Positions 44,289 to 54,459 of a stretch of 64,000 bases of DNA are shown here, piece after piece. The DNA is from Tepidimonas sediminis (GTDB taxonomy: Bacteria; Pseudomonadota; Gammaproteobacteria; Burkholderiales; Burkholderiaceae_C). Numbering within the stretch: position 1 is the stretch's first letter; every line of letters begins with the position of its first letter. The notes under the pieces are model-generated. The model was not told the DNA's origin and searched no databases. It saw only the letters and a program-made list of their open reading frames with translations. The stretch lies in NCBI RefSeq assembly GCF_007556605.1, contig NZ_VJND01000009.1, positions 1 to 64,000 on the forward strand, in the 5' to 3' direction. The position numbers were made by a program, and so were the translations under genes.

Positions 44289-45659
44289 ATGGGTCACCCT
44301 CGTCCTTCCCGACGGTCGCCAACCGCCCGTGCCCGGCCTGCGGAGGCGCTGGCGCTGGCCGCCGACCTGCTGCAGCAGACCCTGGCCTTCCGCCAGCCCC
44401 CTGACGCGGTGCTGGCGCACGCGCTCGGCCAGGGGCCGCGGCGGGTCGGCCAGCGCCTGCGCCAGGCGCTCGGGGACACGCTCTACGCGGCCTTGCGCGC
44501 GCTGCCGCGCTGGCACTGGCTGGCGCGGCGCCTGCGTGGCGAGGAGGGCGTGGGGCTGCTCGACGTGGCCGCGCTGCGCGCCGACGCCCCGCTGTGCCGG
44601 GCCGTGATGGCGCTGGCCTGGCCGGCCGAGGCGCTGCCGGCGCTGCGCGAGAGCGACCCCGCCGCGGCCGAGGAGGCGCAGGTGCTGCAGGCGCGCGCGG
44701 CGGCGCTGGACCTGGCGGCGGCGCCCAAGGCGGCCCGTCTGGGGCTGCCGGAGTGGCTGCTGCAGCGGTTGCAGGCGCGGCTGGGGCCGGCCGAACTGCC
44801 GTCGCTGGCGCAGGCACTGCACCAGCCCGCCCAGGTGGATCTGCGCGTCAACGTGCTCAAGGCCCGCCGCGCGCAGGCCCAGGCGGCGCTGCAGGCGCAT
44901 GGTCTGGCGGTCACCCCCACCCCCCATGCGCCGCACGGCCTGCGCCTGCCGCAGCGCACCCGCCTGGCCGGCCTGCAGCCGTACGAGGAGGGCTGGATCG
45001 AGGTGCAGGACGAGGGCTCGCAGCTGATCGTGGCCATGGTGGGGGCGCGCCGCGGCGAGACCGTGGTGGACTTCTGCGCCGGCGCCGGGGGCAAGACGCT
45101 GGCGCTGGGGGCGGCGATGCGCGACAGCGGCCGGCTGTATGCCTTCGACACCGTGCCGCGGCGGCTGCTGGCGCTGGCGCCGCGGCTGGCGCGTGCGGGG
45201 CTGAACAGTGTCGTGACCCTGCAGATCAGCGGCGAGGACGACGAGCGGCTGCAGCGCCTGCATGGCAAGGCCGACCGCGTGCTGGTCGACGCGCCGTGCA
45301 CCGGCACCGGCACGCTGCGGCGCCACCCGGAGCTGGCCTGGCGCCACGATCCGGCCAGCGTCGCCCGGCACGCGGCGCTGCAGGGGCGCATCCTGGCCGC
45401 GGCGGCGCGCCTCGTGCGGCCCGGCGGGCGCCTGGTCTACGCCACCTGCAGCCTGCTGGACGAGGAAAACGAGGACGTCGCCACGGCGTTCGACGCCGCC
45501 CACGGCGGGGCGTTCGAGCCGCTGCCGGCGCAGACGCTGCTGGAGGAGGCGCGCGTCGCCGATGCGGCGGCGCTGGTCGACGGCCCTTACCTGCGCCTGT
45601 GGCCGCACCGCCACGGCTGCGACGGCTTCTTCGCCGCCGCGTGGCAGCGCCGTGACTGA
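44289..45659 (+). CDS. RsmB/NOP-family rRNA m5C methyltransferase
   Basis: A 456-residue methyltransferase that modifies a cytosine in rRNA. AdoMet motif I is VVDFCAGAGGKTLALGAAM, and the two cysteines of m5C methyltransferases are in VDAPCTGTGTLRR (Cys337) and VYATCSLLDEENE (Cys387). The N-terminal NusB-like part is longer and more Arg/Ala-rich than E. coli RsmB (429 aa). GACAAT ends 6 nt before the ATG, so a leaderless mRNA is possible. The tRNA-Leu gene converges downstream. Confidence 0.92.
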   Translation: MGHPRPSRRSPTARARPAEALALAADLLQQTLAFRQPPDAVLAHALGQGPRRVGQRLRQALGDTLYAALRALPRWHWLARRLRGEEGVGLLDVAALRADAPLCRAVMALAWPAEALPALRESDPAAAEEAQVLQARAAALDLAAAPKAARLGLPEWLLQRLQARLGPAELPSLAQALHQPAQVDLRVNVLKARRAQAQAALQAHGLAVTPTPHAPHGLRLPQRTRLAGLQPYEEGWIEVQDEGSQLIVAMVGARRGETVVDFCAGAGGKTLALGAAMRDSGRLYAFDTVPRRLLALAPRLARAGLNSVVTLQISGEDDERLQRLHGKADRVLVDAPCTGTGTLRRHPELAWRHDPASVARHAALQGRILAAAARLVRPGGRLVYATCSLLDEENEDVATAFDAAHGGAFEPLPAQTLLEEARVADAAALVDGPYLRLWPHRHGCDGFFAAAWQRRD

Positions 45660-45682
45660 GGCCGCGCCCGCACGTGCGGCCC

Positions 45683-45769
45683 TGGTGCGGGTGGCGGGAC
45701 TCGAACCCGCACGGCCTTGCAGCCTCAGGATTTTAAGTCCTGTATGTCTACCGGTTCCATCACACCCGC
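45683..45769 (-). tRNA. tRNA-Leu (anticodon TAA)
   Basis: The minus strand folds as a class II tRNA: acceptor GCGGGTG pairs with CACCCGC, the anticodon loop is CTTAAAA with TAA as anticodon, a long variable arm follows (TGAGGCTGCAAGGCC), and the T-loop is GTTCGAGTC. The 3' CCA is encoded (45685-45683). It reads UUA/UUG leucine codons, which are rare in this GC-rich genome. Confidence 0.97.
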
Positions 45770-45813
45770 TTCCGGTGGCCGGGATTCTATCGGTGCCGCC
45801 TGCGGCTGCGGGC

Positions 45814-46128
45814 TCATGACGCCGGGGCGTGCTCGAAGCGCCGGATGCGGGCCAGCGCATCGACCAGCGCGACGCGCGCCAGCGTCATGTCATCGTCGGC
45901 CTGCAGGCCCATCCAGAACTCGGCGCTGTTGCCAGAGAATGCCGCCAGCCGCAGCGCCGTGTCCGCCGTGATCGCGCGGCGCTCCCGCACGATGTCGTGG
46001 ATGCGGGTGGCAGGCACCCCCAGCGCCAGTGCCAGCGCGTGGGGCGTCAACCCCAGCGGAACGAGGAATTCCTCGCGCAGCACCTCGCCCGGGTGGATGG
46101 GCCGCATGCCCGGCGTCACGCTGTCCAT
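45814..46128 (-). CDS. higA: HigA-family antitoxin
   Basis: A 104-residue antitoxin of the HigA/VapI type. The family opening MRPIHPGEVLREEFL and the helix-turn-helix LALALGVPATRIHDIVRERRAITADTALRLAAFSGNSAEFWMGLQ are split here across the DNA-binding domain. It follows higB by 18 nt. It neutralises the toxin and represses the operon in known systems. Confidence 0.93.
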   Translation of the reverse strand: MDSVTPGMRPIHPGEVLREEFLVPLGLTPHALALALGVPATRIHDIVRERRAITADTALRLAAFSGNSAEFWMGLQADDDMTLARVALVDALARIRRFEHAPAS

Positions 46129-46146
46129 GGTCTCGATCTCCTTGCG

Positions 46147-46425
46147 TCAGTGGTAGTCCACGATCTCGACGTCGTACGCGTCGCCGTCGAGGAAGCGGAA
46201 ACAGACCCGCCACTGGTCGTTGATGCGGATGCTGTGCTGCCCGCCGCGGTCGCCGCGCAGGGCCTCGAGCCGGTTGTCGGGCGGGATGCGCAGGTCGTCC
46301 GGACGGGTGGAGCGGTGCAGCATCGCCAGTTTGCGCTCCGCCACCGCGCGGATGTTGGCAAAACGCGGCACCGCCCCTCCGCCGAACAGCGCCTCGGTGT
46401 CGCGGCAGCGGAACGACCGGATCAT
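46147..46425 (-). CDS. higB: HigB-family toxin (RelE superfamily)
   Basis: A 92-residue ribosome-dependent mRNA interferase of the HigB type: MIRSFRCRDTEALFGG at the start, RLEALRGDRGGQHSIRIND and QWRVCFRF near the C-terminus are family signatures. Toxin-first gene order is typical of higBA. It is transcribed before higA and lies 121 bp from a divergent gene. No inactivation is visible, so the pair appears functional. Confidence 0.93.
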   Translation of the reverse strand: MIRSFRCRDTEALFGGGAVPRFANIRAVAERKLAMLHRSTRPDDLRIPPDNRLEALRGDRGGQHSIRINDQWRVCFRFLDGDAYDVEIVDYH

Positions 46426-46545
46426 GGTTCGGGTTTGACGTGAGACGGTCAACGCACGGAAGAAACCCGGCGAGGCGGCCCGCCCGACCCGTCCGCCGGA
46501 CCCCCGGCCGTACAATGGAGGCTTTGACCGCAAACGGTGGCGAGC

Positions 46546-47157
46546 ATGAGCCAGGACAACCCGCCTTTTGAGATCCACGTGCACGGTGACGTGCCGCTGC
46601 GCGACGACGTGGACTTTCCGCAGATCCAGGAGGCGCTGCGCCCGCTGTGGCAGTATGTCGGGGCCCGCTCGCTGGTCGACGCCGCCCCGAGCAACTACGA
46701 GGAGGAGCCGGGCATCCGCTTCGACCCCAAGGCCCATCTGCTGCAGATGTGCTGGACGATCGAGGGCGACGAGGATTTCCGCCTGGCCATCGAGGAGGCC
46801 TGCATGGGCCTCAACGAGATCTCCGCGATGGGCGCGGCCATCGAGGTGTCGTTCTACGACCTCGAGTTCGACGAGGACGAGGCCGAGCCGGACGCGCAGG
46901 CGCGCGACGACTTCGTCATGTGCTTCGTCGGCCCGACGCCGGCGGCCATCATGCAGGTGCAGCGCGACATGCTGGTGCGCGACGTCGTGGAGCTGATGGA
47001 GCGCCATTTCGACGCCTCCGAGCTCGGCGGCGTCATCCAGGCCATCGACCAGCTGTTCGCCAACCGCTTCGACGCGATGGTCAACTCGCTGCAGCTGGGC
47101 AAGCCGCCGCGCGGCGGCGGCCACGGCGGCCCGCGCAAGCCGCGCCACCTGCATTGA
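46546..47157 (+). CDS. Conserved acidic protein of unknown function
   Basis: A 203-residue acidic protein with no recognised domain. It contains many Asp/Glu (FDEDEAEPDAQARDDF), and ends with a basic Gly-rich tail (PPRGGGHGGPRKPRHLH). It does not have a signal or membrane helices. A TACAAT -10 box lies at 46511-46516, giving a 23-nt leader, and ATG 46546 is used (a GTG at 46537 is possible). I have seen similar proteins only as uncharacterised betaproteobacterial proteins, so the function is unknown. Confidence 0.75.
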   Translation: MSQDNPPFEIHVHGDVPLRDDVDFPQIQEALRPLWQYVGARSLVDAAPSNYEEEPGIRFDPKAHLLQMCWTIEGDEDFRLAIEEACMGLNEISAMGAAIEVSFYDLEFDEDEAEPDAQARDDFVMCFVGPTPAAIMQVQRDMLVRDVVELMERHFDASELGGVIQAIDQLFANRFDAMVNSLQLGKPPRGGGHGGPRKPRHLH

Positions 47158-47256
47158 CGCGCGGCCGTCGGTGCCCGGGTCCCGCCCCGGTGACGGCGCG
47201 GCCTCGGGCAGGGCGGCCGGCGGCCGCGCCGGGGCGGGATGCCCCGGCCCGCCCCT

Positions 47257-48807
47257 TCAACCCGCGGTGACCGCGATGCCCTTGAATTCGCCGCTGGCGA
47301 TGCGCTGGCGCCACTCGGCCGGGCCGCTTTCGTGCACGCTGGTGCCGCTCGAGTCCACCGCCACCGTCACCGGCATGTCGCGCACCTCGAATTCGTAGAT
47401 CGCCTCCATGCCGAGGTCCTCGAAGGCCACCACGCGCGCGGCCTTGATCGCCTTGGCCACCAGGTACGCCGCCCCACCCACCGCCATCAGGTAGGCGCTG
47501 CGGTTGTCGCGGATGGCCTCGATGGCGGCCGGCCCGCGCTCGGCCTTGCCGACCATCGCGATCAGGCCGGTCTTCTCCAGCATCATGCGCGTGAACTTGT
47601 CCATGCGCGTGGCGGTGGTGGGGCCGGCCGGGCCCACCACCTCGTCGCGCACCGGATCGACCGGGCCGACGTAGTAGATGACGCGGTTGGTGAAGTCCAC
47701 CGGCAGCTTCTCGCCCTTGGCCAGCAGGTCGGCGATGCGCTTGTGCGCGGCGTCGCGGCCCGTGAGCATCCGGCCGTTGAGCAGCAGCTTGTCGCCGACC
47801 TTCCAGCGGGCCACCTCCTCGCGCGTGAGCGTGTCGAGATCGACGCGGCGCGCGCTTTGCGTATCCGGCGTCCAGGTCACCGCCGGCCAATCCTCCAGCC
47901 GCGGCGGCTCCAGCCGGGCCGGGCCGCTGCCGTCCAGCTCGAAGTGCACATGGCGCGTGGCGGCGCAGTTCGGGATCATCGCCACCGGCAGGCTGGCCGC
48001 GTGGGTGGGGTAATCAAGGATCTTGACGTCCACCACGGTGGTCAGGCCCCCCAGCCCCTGCGCACCGATGCCCAGCGCGTTGACCTTCTCGTACAGTTCC
48101 AGCCGCAGCTCCTCCACGCGCGTCAGGCGCTCGCCGCGGCGGTGGCGCTCGATCAGCTCGTGGATGTCCACCGGCGCCATCAGGGCCTCCTTGGCCAGCA
48201 GCATGGCCTTCTCGGGCGTGCCGCCGATGCCGATGCCGAGGATGCCCGGCGGGCACCAGCCCGCGCCCATCGTCGGCACGGTCTTGAGCACCCAGTCGAC
48301 GATCGAGTCGGAGGGGTTGAGCGCGACGAACTTGGTCTTGTTCTCCGAGCCGCCGCCCTTGGCCGCGCAGATCACCTCGACCTTGTCGCCGGGCACGATC
48401 TCCACGTGGACCACCGCCGGGGTGTTGTCGCGCGTGTTGCGGCGCGCGCCGGCCGGGTCGGCCAGCACCGAGGCGCGCAGGGGGTTGTCCGGGTGGGTGT
48501 AGGCGCGCCGCACGCCCTCGTCCACCATCTGCTGCAGGCTCATCGTGGCGTCAGGCCACGTCACGTTCATGCCGACCTTGAGGAACACCACCGCGATGCC
48601 GGTGTCCTGGCAGATCGGCCGGTGCCCCTCGGCGCTCAGGCGCGAGTTGGTCAGGATCTGCGCGATGGCGTCCTTGGCCGCCGGCGACTGCTCGCGCTCC
48701 CAGGCCCGTCCGAGCGCCTGGATGTAGTCGACCGGGTGGTAGTAGCTGATGAACTGGAAGGCGTCGGCGACCGACTGGATCAGATCGTCCTGGCGGATGG
48801 CGGTCAT
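47257..48807 (-). CDS. Class I fumarate hydratase
   Basis: A 516-residue [4Fe-4S] fumarase that interconverts fumarate and malate in the TCA cycle. Cluster cysteines are seen in PICQDTGI, GWCPPGILGIGIGGT and PNCAATRH. The C-terminal beta half (GRDAAHKRIADLLAKGE, VGPAGPTTATRMD) is fused, as in FumA/FumB. AAAGGGGAACGTACC precedes the ATG at 48807. Sensitive to oxygen and oxidants in known members. Gene stands alone. Confidence 0.97.
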   Translation of the reverse strand: MTAIRQDDLIQSVADAFQFISYYHPVDYIQALGRAWEREQSPAAKDAIAQILTNSRLSAEGHRPICQDTGIAVVFLKVGMNVTWPDATMSLQQMVDEGVRRAYTHPDNPLRASVLADPAGARRNTRDNTPAVVHVEIVPGDKVEVICAAKGGGSENKTKFVALNPSDSIVDWVLKTVPTMGAGWCPPGILGIGIGGTPEKAMLLAKEALMAPVDIHELIERHRRGERLTRVEELRLELYEKVNALGIGAQGLGGLTTVVDVKILDYPTHAASLPVAMIPNCAATRHVHFELDGSGPARLEPPRLEDWPAVTWTPDTQSARRVDLDTLTREEVARWKVGDKLLLNGRMLTGRDAAHKRIADLLAKGEKLPVDFTNRVIYYVGPVDPVRDEVVGPAGPTTATRMDKFTRMMLEKTGLIAMVGKAERGPAAIEAIRDNRSAYLMAVGGAAYLVAKAIKAARVVAFEDLGMEAIYEFEVRDMPVTVAVDSSGTSVHESGPAEWRQRIASGEFKGIAVTAG

Positions 48808-48890
48808 GGTACGTTCCCCTTTCGTAACGCGATGGCGGCGTGGCGGACGGCGCTGCGCCCGGCCGGCCGCGCGCCGGCGGGCCGAGGGCG

Positions 48891-49490
48891 TCAATGCTCC
48901 TCGTCGTCGCCCGGATGGTGGATGAGCTTTTCGGTCAGCGCGATCGCCAGGGCGCTCAGCAGGAACACCGCGTGGATCACGGTCTGCCACAGCAGCACCT
49001 TGTCGCTGTAGTTGGCGGCGTTGATGAAGGTCTTAAGCAGGTGGATCGAGCTGATGCCGATGATGGCGGTGGCCAGCTTGACCTTCAGCACCCCGGCGTT
49101 GACGTGGTTGAGCCATTCCGGCTGATCCGGATGGTCCTCCAGCCGCAGGCGGCTGACGAAGGTCTCGAAGCCGCCGACGATGACCATGATCAGCAGGTTG
49201 CTGATCATGACCACGTCGATCAAGGCCAGCACCACCAGCATGATGATGGTTTCGTTGAGGCCGTCCAGCGGCTCGCTGGGGACGTAGCCGATGCTGTTGA
49301 CCAGCTTGTCCAGCGCCTGCTGGTTGCCGAAGGCGGCCTCGATCAGGTGCACCAGCTCGACCCAGAAGTGGTACACGTAGACGGTCTGGGCGACGATCAG
49401 GCCGATGTACAGCGGCAGCTGCAGCCAGCGGCTGGCGAAGATCAGCCGCGGCAGCGGCGCGATCGGCTTGAGGTGCTGGGGAGGTTGCAT
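48891..49490 (-). CDS. UPF0114/YqhA-family membrane protein
   Basis: A 199-residue membrane protein of the UPF0114 (TIGR00645) family with about four helices. Characteristic sequence is [50 protein letters not shown] and [10 protein letters not shown]. Function unknown; it is widespread in proteobacteria. It lies 83 bp after the fumarase start on the same strand, upstream of it, and diverges from acs. Confidence 0.93.
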   Translation of the reverse strand: MQPPQHLKPIAPLPRLIFASRWLQLPLYIGLIVAQTVYVYHFWVELVHLIEAAFGNQQALDKLVNSIGYVPSEPLDGLNETIIMLVVLALIDVVMISNLLIMVIVGGFETFVSRLRLEDHPDQPEWLNHVNAGVLKVKLATAIIGISSIHLLKTFINAANYSDKVLLWQTVIHAVFLLSALAIALTEKLIHHPGDDEEH

Positions 49491-49646
49491 CGGGGGCTGG
49501 CGCTGCGGTACAACGTCGGGCGCGTGGATTGTAGTGGCTGGCTGCCGGCGGCGCGCGGCCCGCGGACGACCGTAAGGGCCTCGTCAGCGGCCGGCGGCAC
49601 AGTCGTCGCCCGTTGTTCCTGACCAACGTCCCGAGGAGAACCCGAC

Positions 49647-51641
49647 ATGGCTGAATCGAGCGCCGCCATCGCGTCGATGCTGGTGGAAAACCGCGTCTTC
49701 GAGCCCAACCCGCAGCTGGTCGCACAGGCCCGCATCAGCGGCATGGACGCCTACCGCGCCCTGTGCGCCGAGGCCGAGGCTGACTTCGAGGGCTTCTGGG
49801 CCCGGCGCGCGCGCGAGCTGCTGCACTGGCACAAGCCGTTCACGCAGGTGCTCGACGAATCGAACAAGCCGTTCTACAAGTGGTTCGCCGACGGCGAGCT
49901 CAACGCCTCGTACAACTGCCTCGACCGGCACATGGGCACGCCGGTGGAGCACAAGACCGCCATCATCTTCGAGTCCGACGACGGCCAGGTCACGCGCGTG
50001 ACCTACCGCGAGCTGCTGCAGCGCGTGGCGCGCATGGCCAACGCGCTCAAGAGCCTGGGTGTCAGGAAGGGCGACCGCGTCATCATCTACATGCCCATGA
50101 CCATCGAGGGCGTGGTGGCGATGCAGGCCTGCGCGCGCATCGGCGCCACGCACAGCGTGGTGTTCGGCGGTTTCTCGGCCAAGGCGCTGCAGGAGCGCAT
50201 CCAGGACGCCGGCGCGGTGGCGGTCATCACCGCCAACTTCCAGATGCGCGGCGGCAAGGAGCTGCCGCTGAAGGGCATCGTCGACGAGGCGCTGGCGCTG
50301 GGCGGCTGCGACAGCGTGCGCCACGTCATCGTCTGGCAGCGCACCGCCACCGCCTGCAACATGGTGGCCGGCCGCGACCTGTGGCTGCACGACGTGCTGG
50401 CCGGCCAGAGCGATGACTGCCCGCCCGAGATCGTCGGCGCCGAGCACCCGCTGTTCATCCTCTACACCTCCGGCTCCACCGGCAAGCCCAAGGGCGTGCA
50501 GCACTCCACCGGCGGCTACCTGCTGTGGGCCAAGCAGACCATGCTGTGGACCTTCGACCTGAAGGACAGCGACGTCTTCTGGTGCACGGCCGACATCGGC
50601 TGGATCACCGGCCACACCTACGTCGCCTACGGGCCGCTGGCCGCCGGCGCCACGCAGATCGTCTTCGAGGGCGTGCCGACCTATCCCAACGCCGGCCGCT
50701 TCTGGCAGATGATCGAGCGCCACAAGGCCACGATCTTCTACACCGCGCCCACCGCGATCCGCTCGCTCATCAAGGCCAGCGACACCGACGAGAAGGTGCA
50801 CCCGCGCAACTGGGACCTGTCGACGCTGCGCATCCTCGGGTCGGTCGGCGAGCCGATCAACCCCGAGGCGTGGATGTGGTACTACAAGCACGTCGGCGGC
50901 GAGCGCTGCCCGATCGTCGACACCTTCTGGCAGACCGAGACCGGCGGCCACATGATCACGCCGCTGCCGGGCGCCACGCCGCTGGTGCCGGGCTCGTGCA
51001 CGCTGCCGCTGCCCGGCATCTTCGCCGCCATCGTCGACGAGCAGGGCAACGAGATGCCCCACGGACAGGGCGGCATCCTGGTCATCAAGAAGCCCTGGCC
51101 GTCGATGATCCGCACCATCTGGGGCGATCCGGAGCGCTTCAAGAAGAGCTACTTCCCCGAGGAGCTCAAGGGCTACTACTTGGCCGGCGACGGCGCGGTG
51201 CGCTCGGAGGATCGCGGCTACTTCCGCATCACCGGCCGCATCGACGACGTGCTCAACGTCAGCGGCCACCGCATGGGCACGATGGAGATCGAATCCGCGC
51301 TGGTGGCCAAGACCGACCTCGTCGCCGAGGCCGCGGTGGTCGGCCGCCCGGACGAGCTGACCGGCGAGGCCATCGTCGCCTTCGTCGTGCTCAAGCGCCC
51401 GCTGCCGCAGGGCGAGGAGGCCAAGAAGATCGCCGACGAGCTGCGCGCCTGGGTGGCCAAGGAGATCGGCCCGATCGCCAAGCCCAAGGACATCCGCTTC
51501 GGCGAGAACCTGCCCAAGACGCGCTCCGGCAAGATCATGCGCCGCCTGCTGCGCGCCATCGCCAAGGGCGAGGCGATCACGCAGGACATCTCCACGCTGG
51601 AGAACCCGCACATCCTGGAGCAGCTGGCCAAGACCAACTGA
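49647..51641 (+). CDS. acs: Acetyl-CoA synthetase
   Basis: A 664-residue ANL-family enzyme that activates acetate to acetyl-CoA via acetyl-AMP. Motifs: [49 protein letters not shown], and the acetylatable lysine in [16 protein letters not shown]. Length matches E. coli Acs (652). GAGGAGAACCCGAC precedes the ATG at 49647. A bidirectional terminator follows at 51701-51728. In the known family the conserved lysine is switched by protein acetylation. Confidence 0.98.
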   Translation: MAESSAAIASMLVENRVFEPNPQLVAQARISGMDAYRALCAEAEADFEGFWARRARELLHWHKPFTQVLDESNKPFYKWFADGELNASYNCLDRHMGTPVEHKTAIIFESDDGQVTRVTYRELLQRVARMANALKSLGVRKGDRVIIYMPMTIEGVVAMQACARIGATHSVVFGGFSAKALQERIQDAGAVAVITANFQMRGGKELPLKGIVDEALALGGCDSVRHVIVWQRTATACNMVAGRDLWLHDVLAGQSDDCPPEIVGAEHPLFILYTSGSTGKPKGVQHSTGGYLLWAKQTMLWTFDLKDSDVFWCTADIGWITGHTYVAYGPLAAGATQIVFEGVPTYPNAGRFWQMIERHKATIFYTAPTAIRSLIKASDTDEKVHPRNWDLSTLRILGSVGEPINPEAWMWYYKHVGGERCPIVDTFWQTETGGHMITPLPGATPLVPGSCTLPLPGIFAAIVDEQGNEMPHGQGGILVIKKPWPSMIRTIWGDPERFKKSYFPEELKGYYLAGDGAVRSEDRGYFRITGRIDDVLNVSGHRMGTMEIESALVAKTDLVAEAAVVGRPDELTGEAIVAFVVLKRPLPQGEEAKKIADELRAWVAKEIGPIAKPKDIRFGENLPKTRSGKIMRRLLRAIAKGEAITQDISTLENPHILEQLAKTN

Positions 51642-51700
51642 GCCCGGCACGGCGCCCGCTCCCGCATGGCGGGCGCGCCGCGGCAGCGCCGCGCACGAAA

Positions 51701-51728
51701 AAACCCCCACCGCACGCGGTGGGGGTTT
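51701..51728. terminator. Bidirectional intrinsic terminator between acs and a cytochrome c gene
   Basis: A 12-bp stem (aaacccccaccg with cggtgggggttt, 4-nt loop) lies 60 bp after acs and 56 bp before the end of the convergent cytochrome gene. Minus-strand transcripts gain an uninterrupted T-run (six); plus-strand transcripts get TTTGCTTT. Strong in the cytochrome direction, moderate for acs. Confidence 0.85.
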
Positions 51729-51783
51729 GCTTTGGGGCGAGCCACTCGACCCCGGCGGACGCCTGTCCCCGGGGGGCCGGGCG

Positions 51784-52089
51784 TCACTTCAGGCTCAGCA
51801 CCCAGGCGGCCAGCTTCTTGGCCTCGGCGTCGCTGACCTGCGGATTGGCCGGCATCGGCACCGCCCCCCACACGCCCGCGCCACCCTTCTGGATCTTGGT
51901 GGCCAGCATGTCGGCGGCCTTGGCGTCGCCGGCGTACTTCTTGGCCACGTCCTTGTAGGACGGGCCGACCAGCTTCTTGTCGACGGCGTGGCAGGCCATG
52001 CAGTTCTTGGCCTTGGCCAGCGCCTCGTCGGCCAGGGCAGGGCCGGCCACGGCGGCGGTGGCGGCCAGGATCAGCAGCGCGCGTTTCAT
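51784..52089 (-). CDS. Small periplasmic class I cytochrome c
   Basis: A 101-residue cytochrome with a signal peptide (LLILAATAAVAGPALA) and a single heme site CMACH (residues 30-34). The distal Met is in AVPMPANPQV, and the C-terminal helix is DAEAKKLAAWVLSL. This is the cytochrome c551/c8 type that carries electrons to terminal oxidases such as the cbb3 enzyme encoded 9 kb further on, or to other acceptors. ATG 52089 is used; it is followed by the terminator above. Confidence 0.95.
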   Translation of the reverse strand: MKRALLILAATAAVAGPALADEALAKAKNCMACHAVDKKLVGPSYKDVAKKYAGDAKAADMLATKIQKGGAGVWGAVPMPANPQVSDAEAKKLAAWVLSLK

Positions 52090-52231
52090 GTCGGAGACCT
52101 CCGGGATACAGGGTTGGGATCGAAGCACGTGTCCCATTCTAGCCAGCCGCCACTGCGGCACAATCGGGTCTTACACCTTGTTGCAACCGATACAGGACGG
52201 CGGGCCGTCCGCGGCGCGAAGGAAAACGGCG

Positions 52232-52468
52232 ATGGTGGCACTCGTGATCGGCGTCATTCTGCTGGGCCTGAAGCTGGCGGGCGTGTCGTGGGTGGCCGGG
52301 CTCGGCTGGCACTGGGTGCTGGCGCCGTTCGGGCTGGCCGCGCTGTGGTGGTGGTGGGCCGACTGGTCCGGCTACACCAGGCGCAAGGCGATGGAAAAGG
52401 AAGAGGCGCGCAAGGCGGCGCGGCTGGCGCGGGCGCGTGCCAACCTGCGCCCCGGCGAGCGTCCCTGA
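52232..52468 (+). CDS. Small Trp-rich membrane protein (TIGR04438 type)
   Basis: A 78-residue protein with two hydrophobic helices (VALVIGVILLGLKLAGV and WHWVLAPFGLAALWWWWADW), then a cytosolic basic tail (RRKAMEKEEARKAARLARARA). The WWWWADWSGYTRRKAMEK core matches the betaproteobacterial small Trp-rich family, whose function is unknown. GAAGGAAAACGGCG precedes the ATG at 52232. It stands between the cytochrome c and ilvD. Confidence 0.88.
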   Translation: MVALVIGVILLGLKLAGVSWVAGLGWHWVLAPFGLAALWWWWADWSGYTRRKAMEKEEARKAARLARARANLRPGERP

Positions 52469-52577
52469 GCGCGGGCATGCTGGCACAATCGGGCGCGCGC
52501 ATTTCCCGCTGGCCGGCCATGGTGCCCGGGGGATGCGCCCCCGATTCCGTTGACCTCTGACCGCCTTGGCCCCCACC

Positions 52578-54440
52578 ATGCCCACCTACCGTTCCCGCAC
52601 CACCACGCACGGCCGCAACATGGCGGGTGCGCGCGCCCTGTGGCGCGCCACCGGCATGAAGGACGGCGACTTCGACAAGCCCATCATCGCCATCGCCAAC
52701 TCGTTCACGCAGTTCGTGCCCGGCCACGTGCACCTGAAGGACCTGGGGCAACTCGTGGCGCGCGAGATCGAGGCCGCCGGCGGCGTGGCCAAGGAGTTCA
52801 ACACCATCGCCGTGGACGACGGCATCGCGATGGGCCACGACGGCATGCTGTACTCGCTGCCCAGCCGCGAGCTGATCGCCGACAGCGTCGAGTACATGGT
52901 CAACGCGCACTGCGCCGACGCGCTGGTGTGCATCTCCAACTGCGACAAGATCACCCCGGGCATGCTGATGGCGGCCATGCGCCTCAACATCCCGACCGTG
53001 TTCGTCTCCGGCGGGCCGATGGAGGCCGGCAAGGTGCGCCTGGCGGTGCCGGGCGAGCAGGCGGTGCAGATCAAGAAGCTCGACCTGGTCGACGCGATGG
53101 TCATGGCCGCCGACGCCTCGGTCGACGAGGCCACCGTGGCGGAGGTGGAGCGCTCGGCCTGCCCGACCTGCGGCTCGTGCTCCGGCATGTTCACCGCCAA
53201 CTCGATGAACTGCCTGACCGAGGCGCTGGGCCTGGCGCTGCCCGGCAACGGCACGGTGCTGGCCACGCACGCCGACCGCGAGCAGCTGTTCCGCCGCGCC
53301 GGACGGCTGATCGTCGAGCTGGCGCGCCGCCACTACGAGCAGGGCGACGACGGCGTGCTGCCGCGCGCCATCGCCACCTTCGAGGCGTTCGAGAACGCCA
53401 TGTCGCTCGACATCGCGATGGGCGGCTCGACCAACACCATCCTGCACCTGCTGGCCGTGGCGCAGGAGGCCGGCGTGCCGTTCACGATGGCCGACATCGA
53501 CCGCCTCTCGCGCCGCGTGCCGACGCTGTGCAAGGTGGCGCCCAACACCGGCAAGTACCACATCGAGGACGTGCACCGCGCCGGCGGCATCATGGCCATC
53601 CTGGGCGAGCTGGCGCGCGGCGACCTGCTGCACACCGGCGTGCGCACCGTGCACAGCGCCACCCTGGCCGAGGCGCTGGCGCACTGGGACGTCATGGTCA
53701 CCGCCTCCGAGGAGGTGCGCACCTTCTACCGCGCCGGACCGGCCGGCATCCCGACGCAGCAGCCGTTCAGCCAGGCCACGCGCTGGCCCACGCTCGATCT
53801 GGACCGCCGCGATGGCTGCATCCGCTCGGTCGAGCACGCCTACTCGCGCGACGGCGGGCTGGCGGTGCTCAAGGGCAACCTCGCCCCGGATGGCTGCGTC
53901 GTCAAGACCGCCGGGGTCGACGAGAGCATCCTCGTCTTCGAGGGCGCGGCGCACGTGGTGGAATCGCAGGAGGAGGCGGTCGAGCACATCCTCGGCGACC
54001 GCGTGCGGCCCGGCGAGGTGGTGGTGGTGCGCTACGAGGGCCCGCGCGGCGGCCCCGGCATGCAGGAGATGCTCTACCCGACCTCCTACCTGAAGTCCAA
54101 GGGGCTGGGCAAGGTCTGCGCACTGCTGACCGACGGGCGCTTCTCCGGCGGCACCTCGGGGCTGTCGATCGGGCATGTGTCGCCGGAGGCGGCCGCCGGC
54201 GGACCGATCGGCCTGGTGCGCGACGGCGACCGCATCCGCATCGACATCCCCAACCGCCGCATCGACGTGCTGGTGGACGAGGCCGAGCTGGCGCGCCGCC
54301 GCGCCGAGCAGGATCGCCTGGGCTGGAAGCCCGCGCGCCCGCGGGCGCGCAAGGTTTCCGCGGCGCTCAAGGCCTACGCGCTGCTGGCCACTTCGGCCGA
54401 CCGCGGCGCGGTGCGCGACCTGGCGCGCCTGCAGGGGTGA
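52578..54440 (+). CDS. ilvD: Dihydroxy-acid dehydratase
   Basis: A 620-residue iron-sulfur enzyme of branched-chain amino acid synthesis that dehydrates dihydroxy-isovalerate and -methylvalerate. Cluster cysteines are in [11 protein letters not shown] and [16 protein letters not shown], followed by [15 protein letters not shown] 52578 is chosen; TTG 52566 would add four residues. It catalyses a step two reactions after IlvA, encoded at 6-7.6 kb, but the two are not linked. Confidence 0.98.
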   Translation: MPTYRSRTTTHGRNMAGARALWRATGMKDGDFDKPIIAIANSFTQFVPGHVHLKDLGQLVAREIEAAGGVAKEFNTIAVDDGIAMGHDGMLYSLPSRELIADSVEYMVNAHCADALVCISNCDKITPGMLMAAMRLNIPTVFVSGGPMEAGKVRLAVPGEQAVQIKKLDLVDAMVMAADASVDEATVAEVERSACPTCGSCSGMFTANSMNCLTEALGLALPGNGTVLATHADREQLFRRAGRLIVELARRHYEQGDDGVLPRAIATFEAFENAMSLDIAMGGSTNTILHLLAVAQEAGVPFTMADIDRLSRRVPTLCKVAPNTGKYHIEDVHRAGGIMAILGELARGDLLHTGVRTVHSATLAEALAHWDVMVTASEEVRTFYRAGPAGIPTQQPFSQATRWPTLDLDRRDGCIRSVEHAYSRDGGLAVLKGNLAPDGCVVKTAGVDESILVFEGAAHVVESQEEAVEHILGDRVRPGEVVVVRYEGPRGGPGMQEMLYPTSYLKSKGLGKVCALLTDGRFSGGTSGLSIGHVSPEAAAGGPIGLVRDGDRIRIDIPNRRIDVLVDEAELARRRAEQDRLGWKPARPRARKVSAALKAYALLATSADRGAVRDLARLQG

Positions 54441-54459
54441 GGCCGGCGGCGGTCGGGGC

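Noticed and set aside
45683-45769. tRNA-Leu as an integration (att) site
   Set aside because: I found no repeat of its 3' end in the flanks and no integrase gene.
46511-46546. The TACAAT before the orphan gene as another leaderless case
   Set aside because: The box ends 29 nt before the ATG, giving a normal leader.
52519-52560. Possible 13-residue leader peptide plus GC hairpin before ilvD
   Set aside because: It has no run of Ile, Leu or Val codons, and the hairpin has no T-run, so attenuation is not supported.
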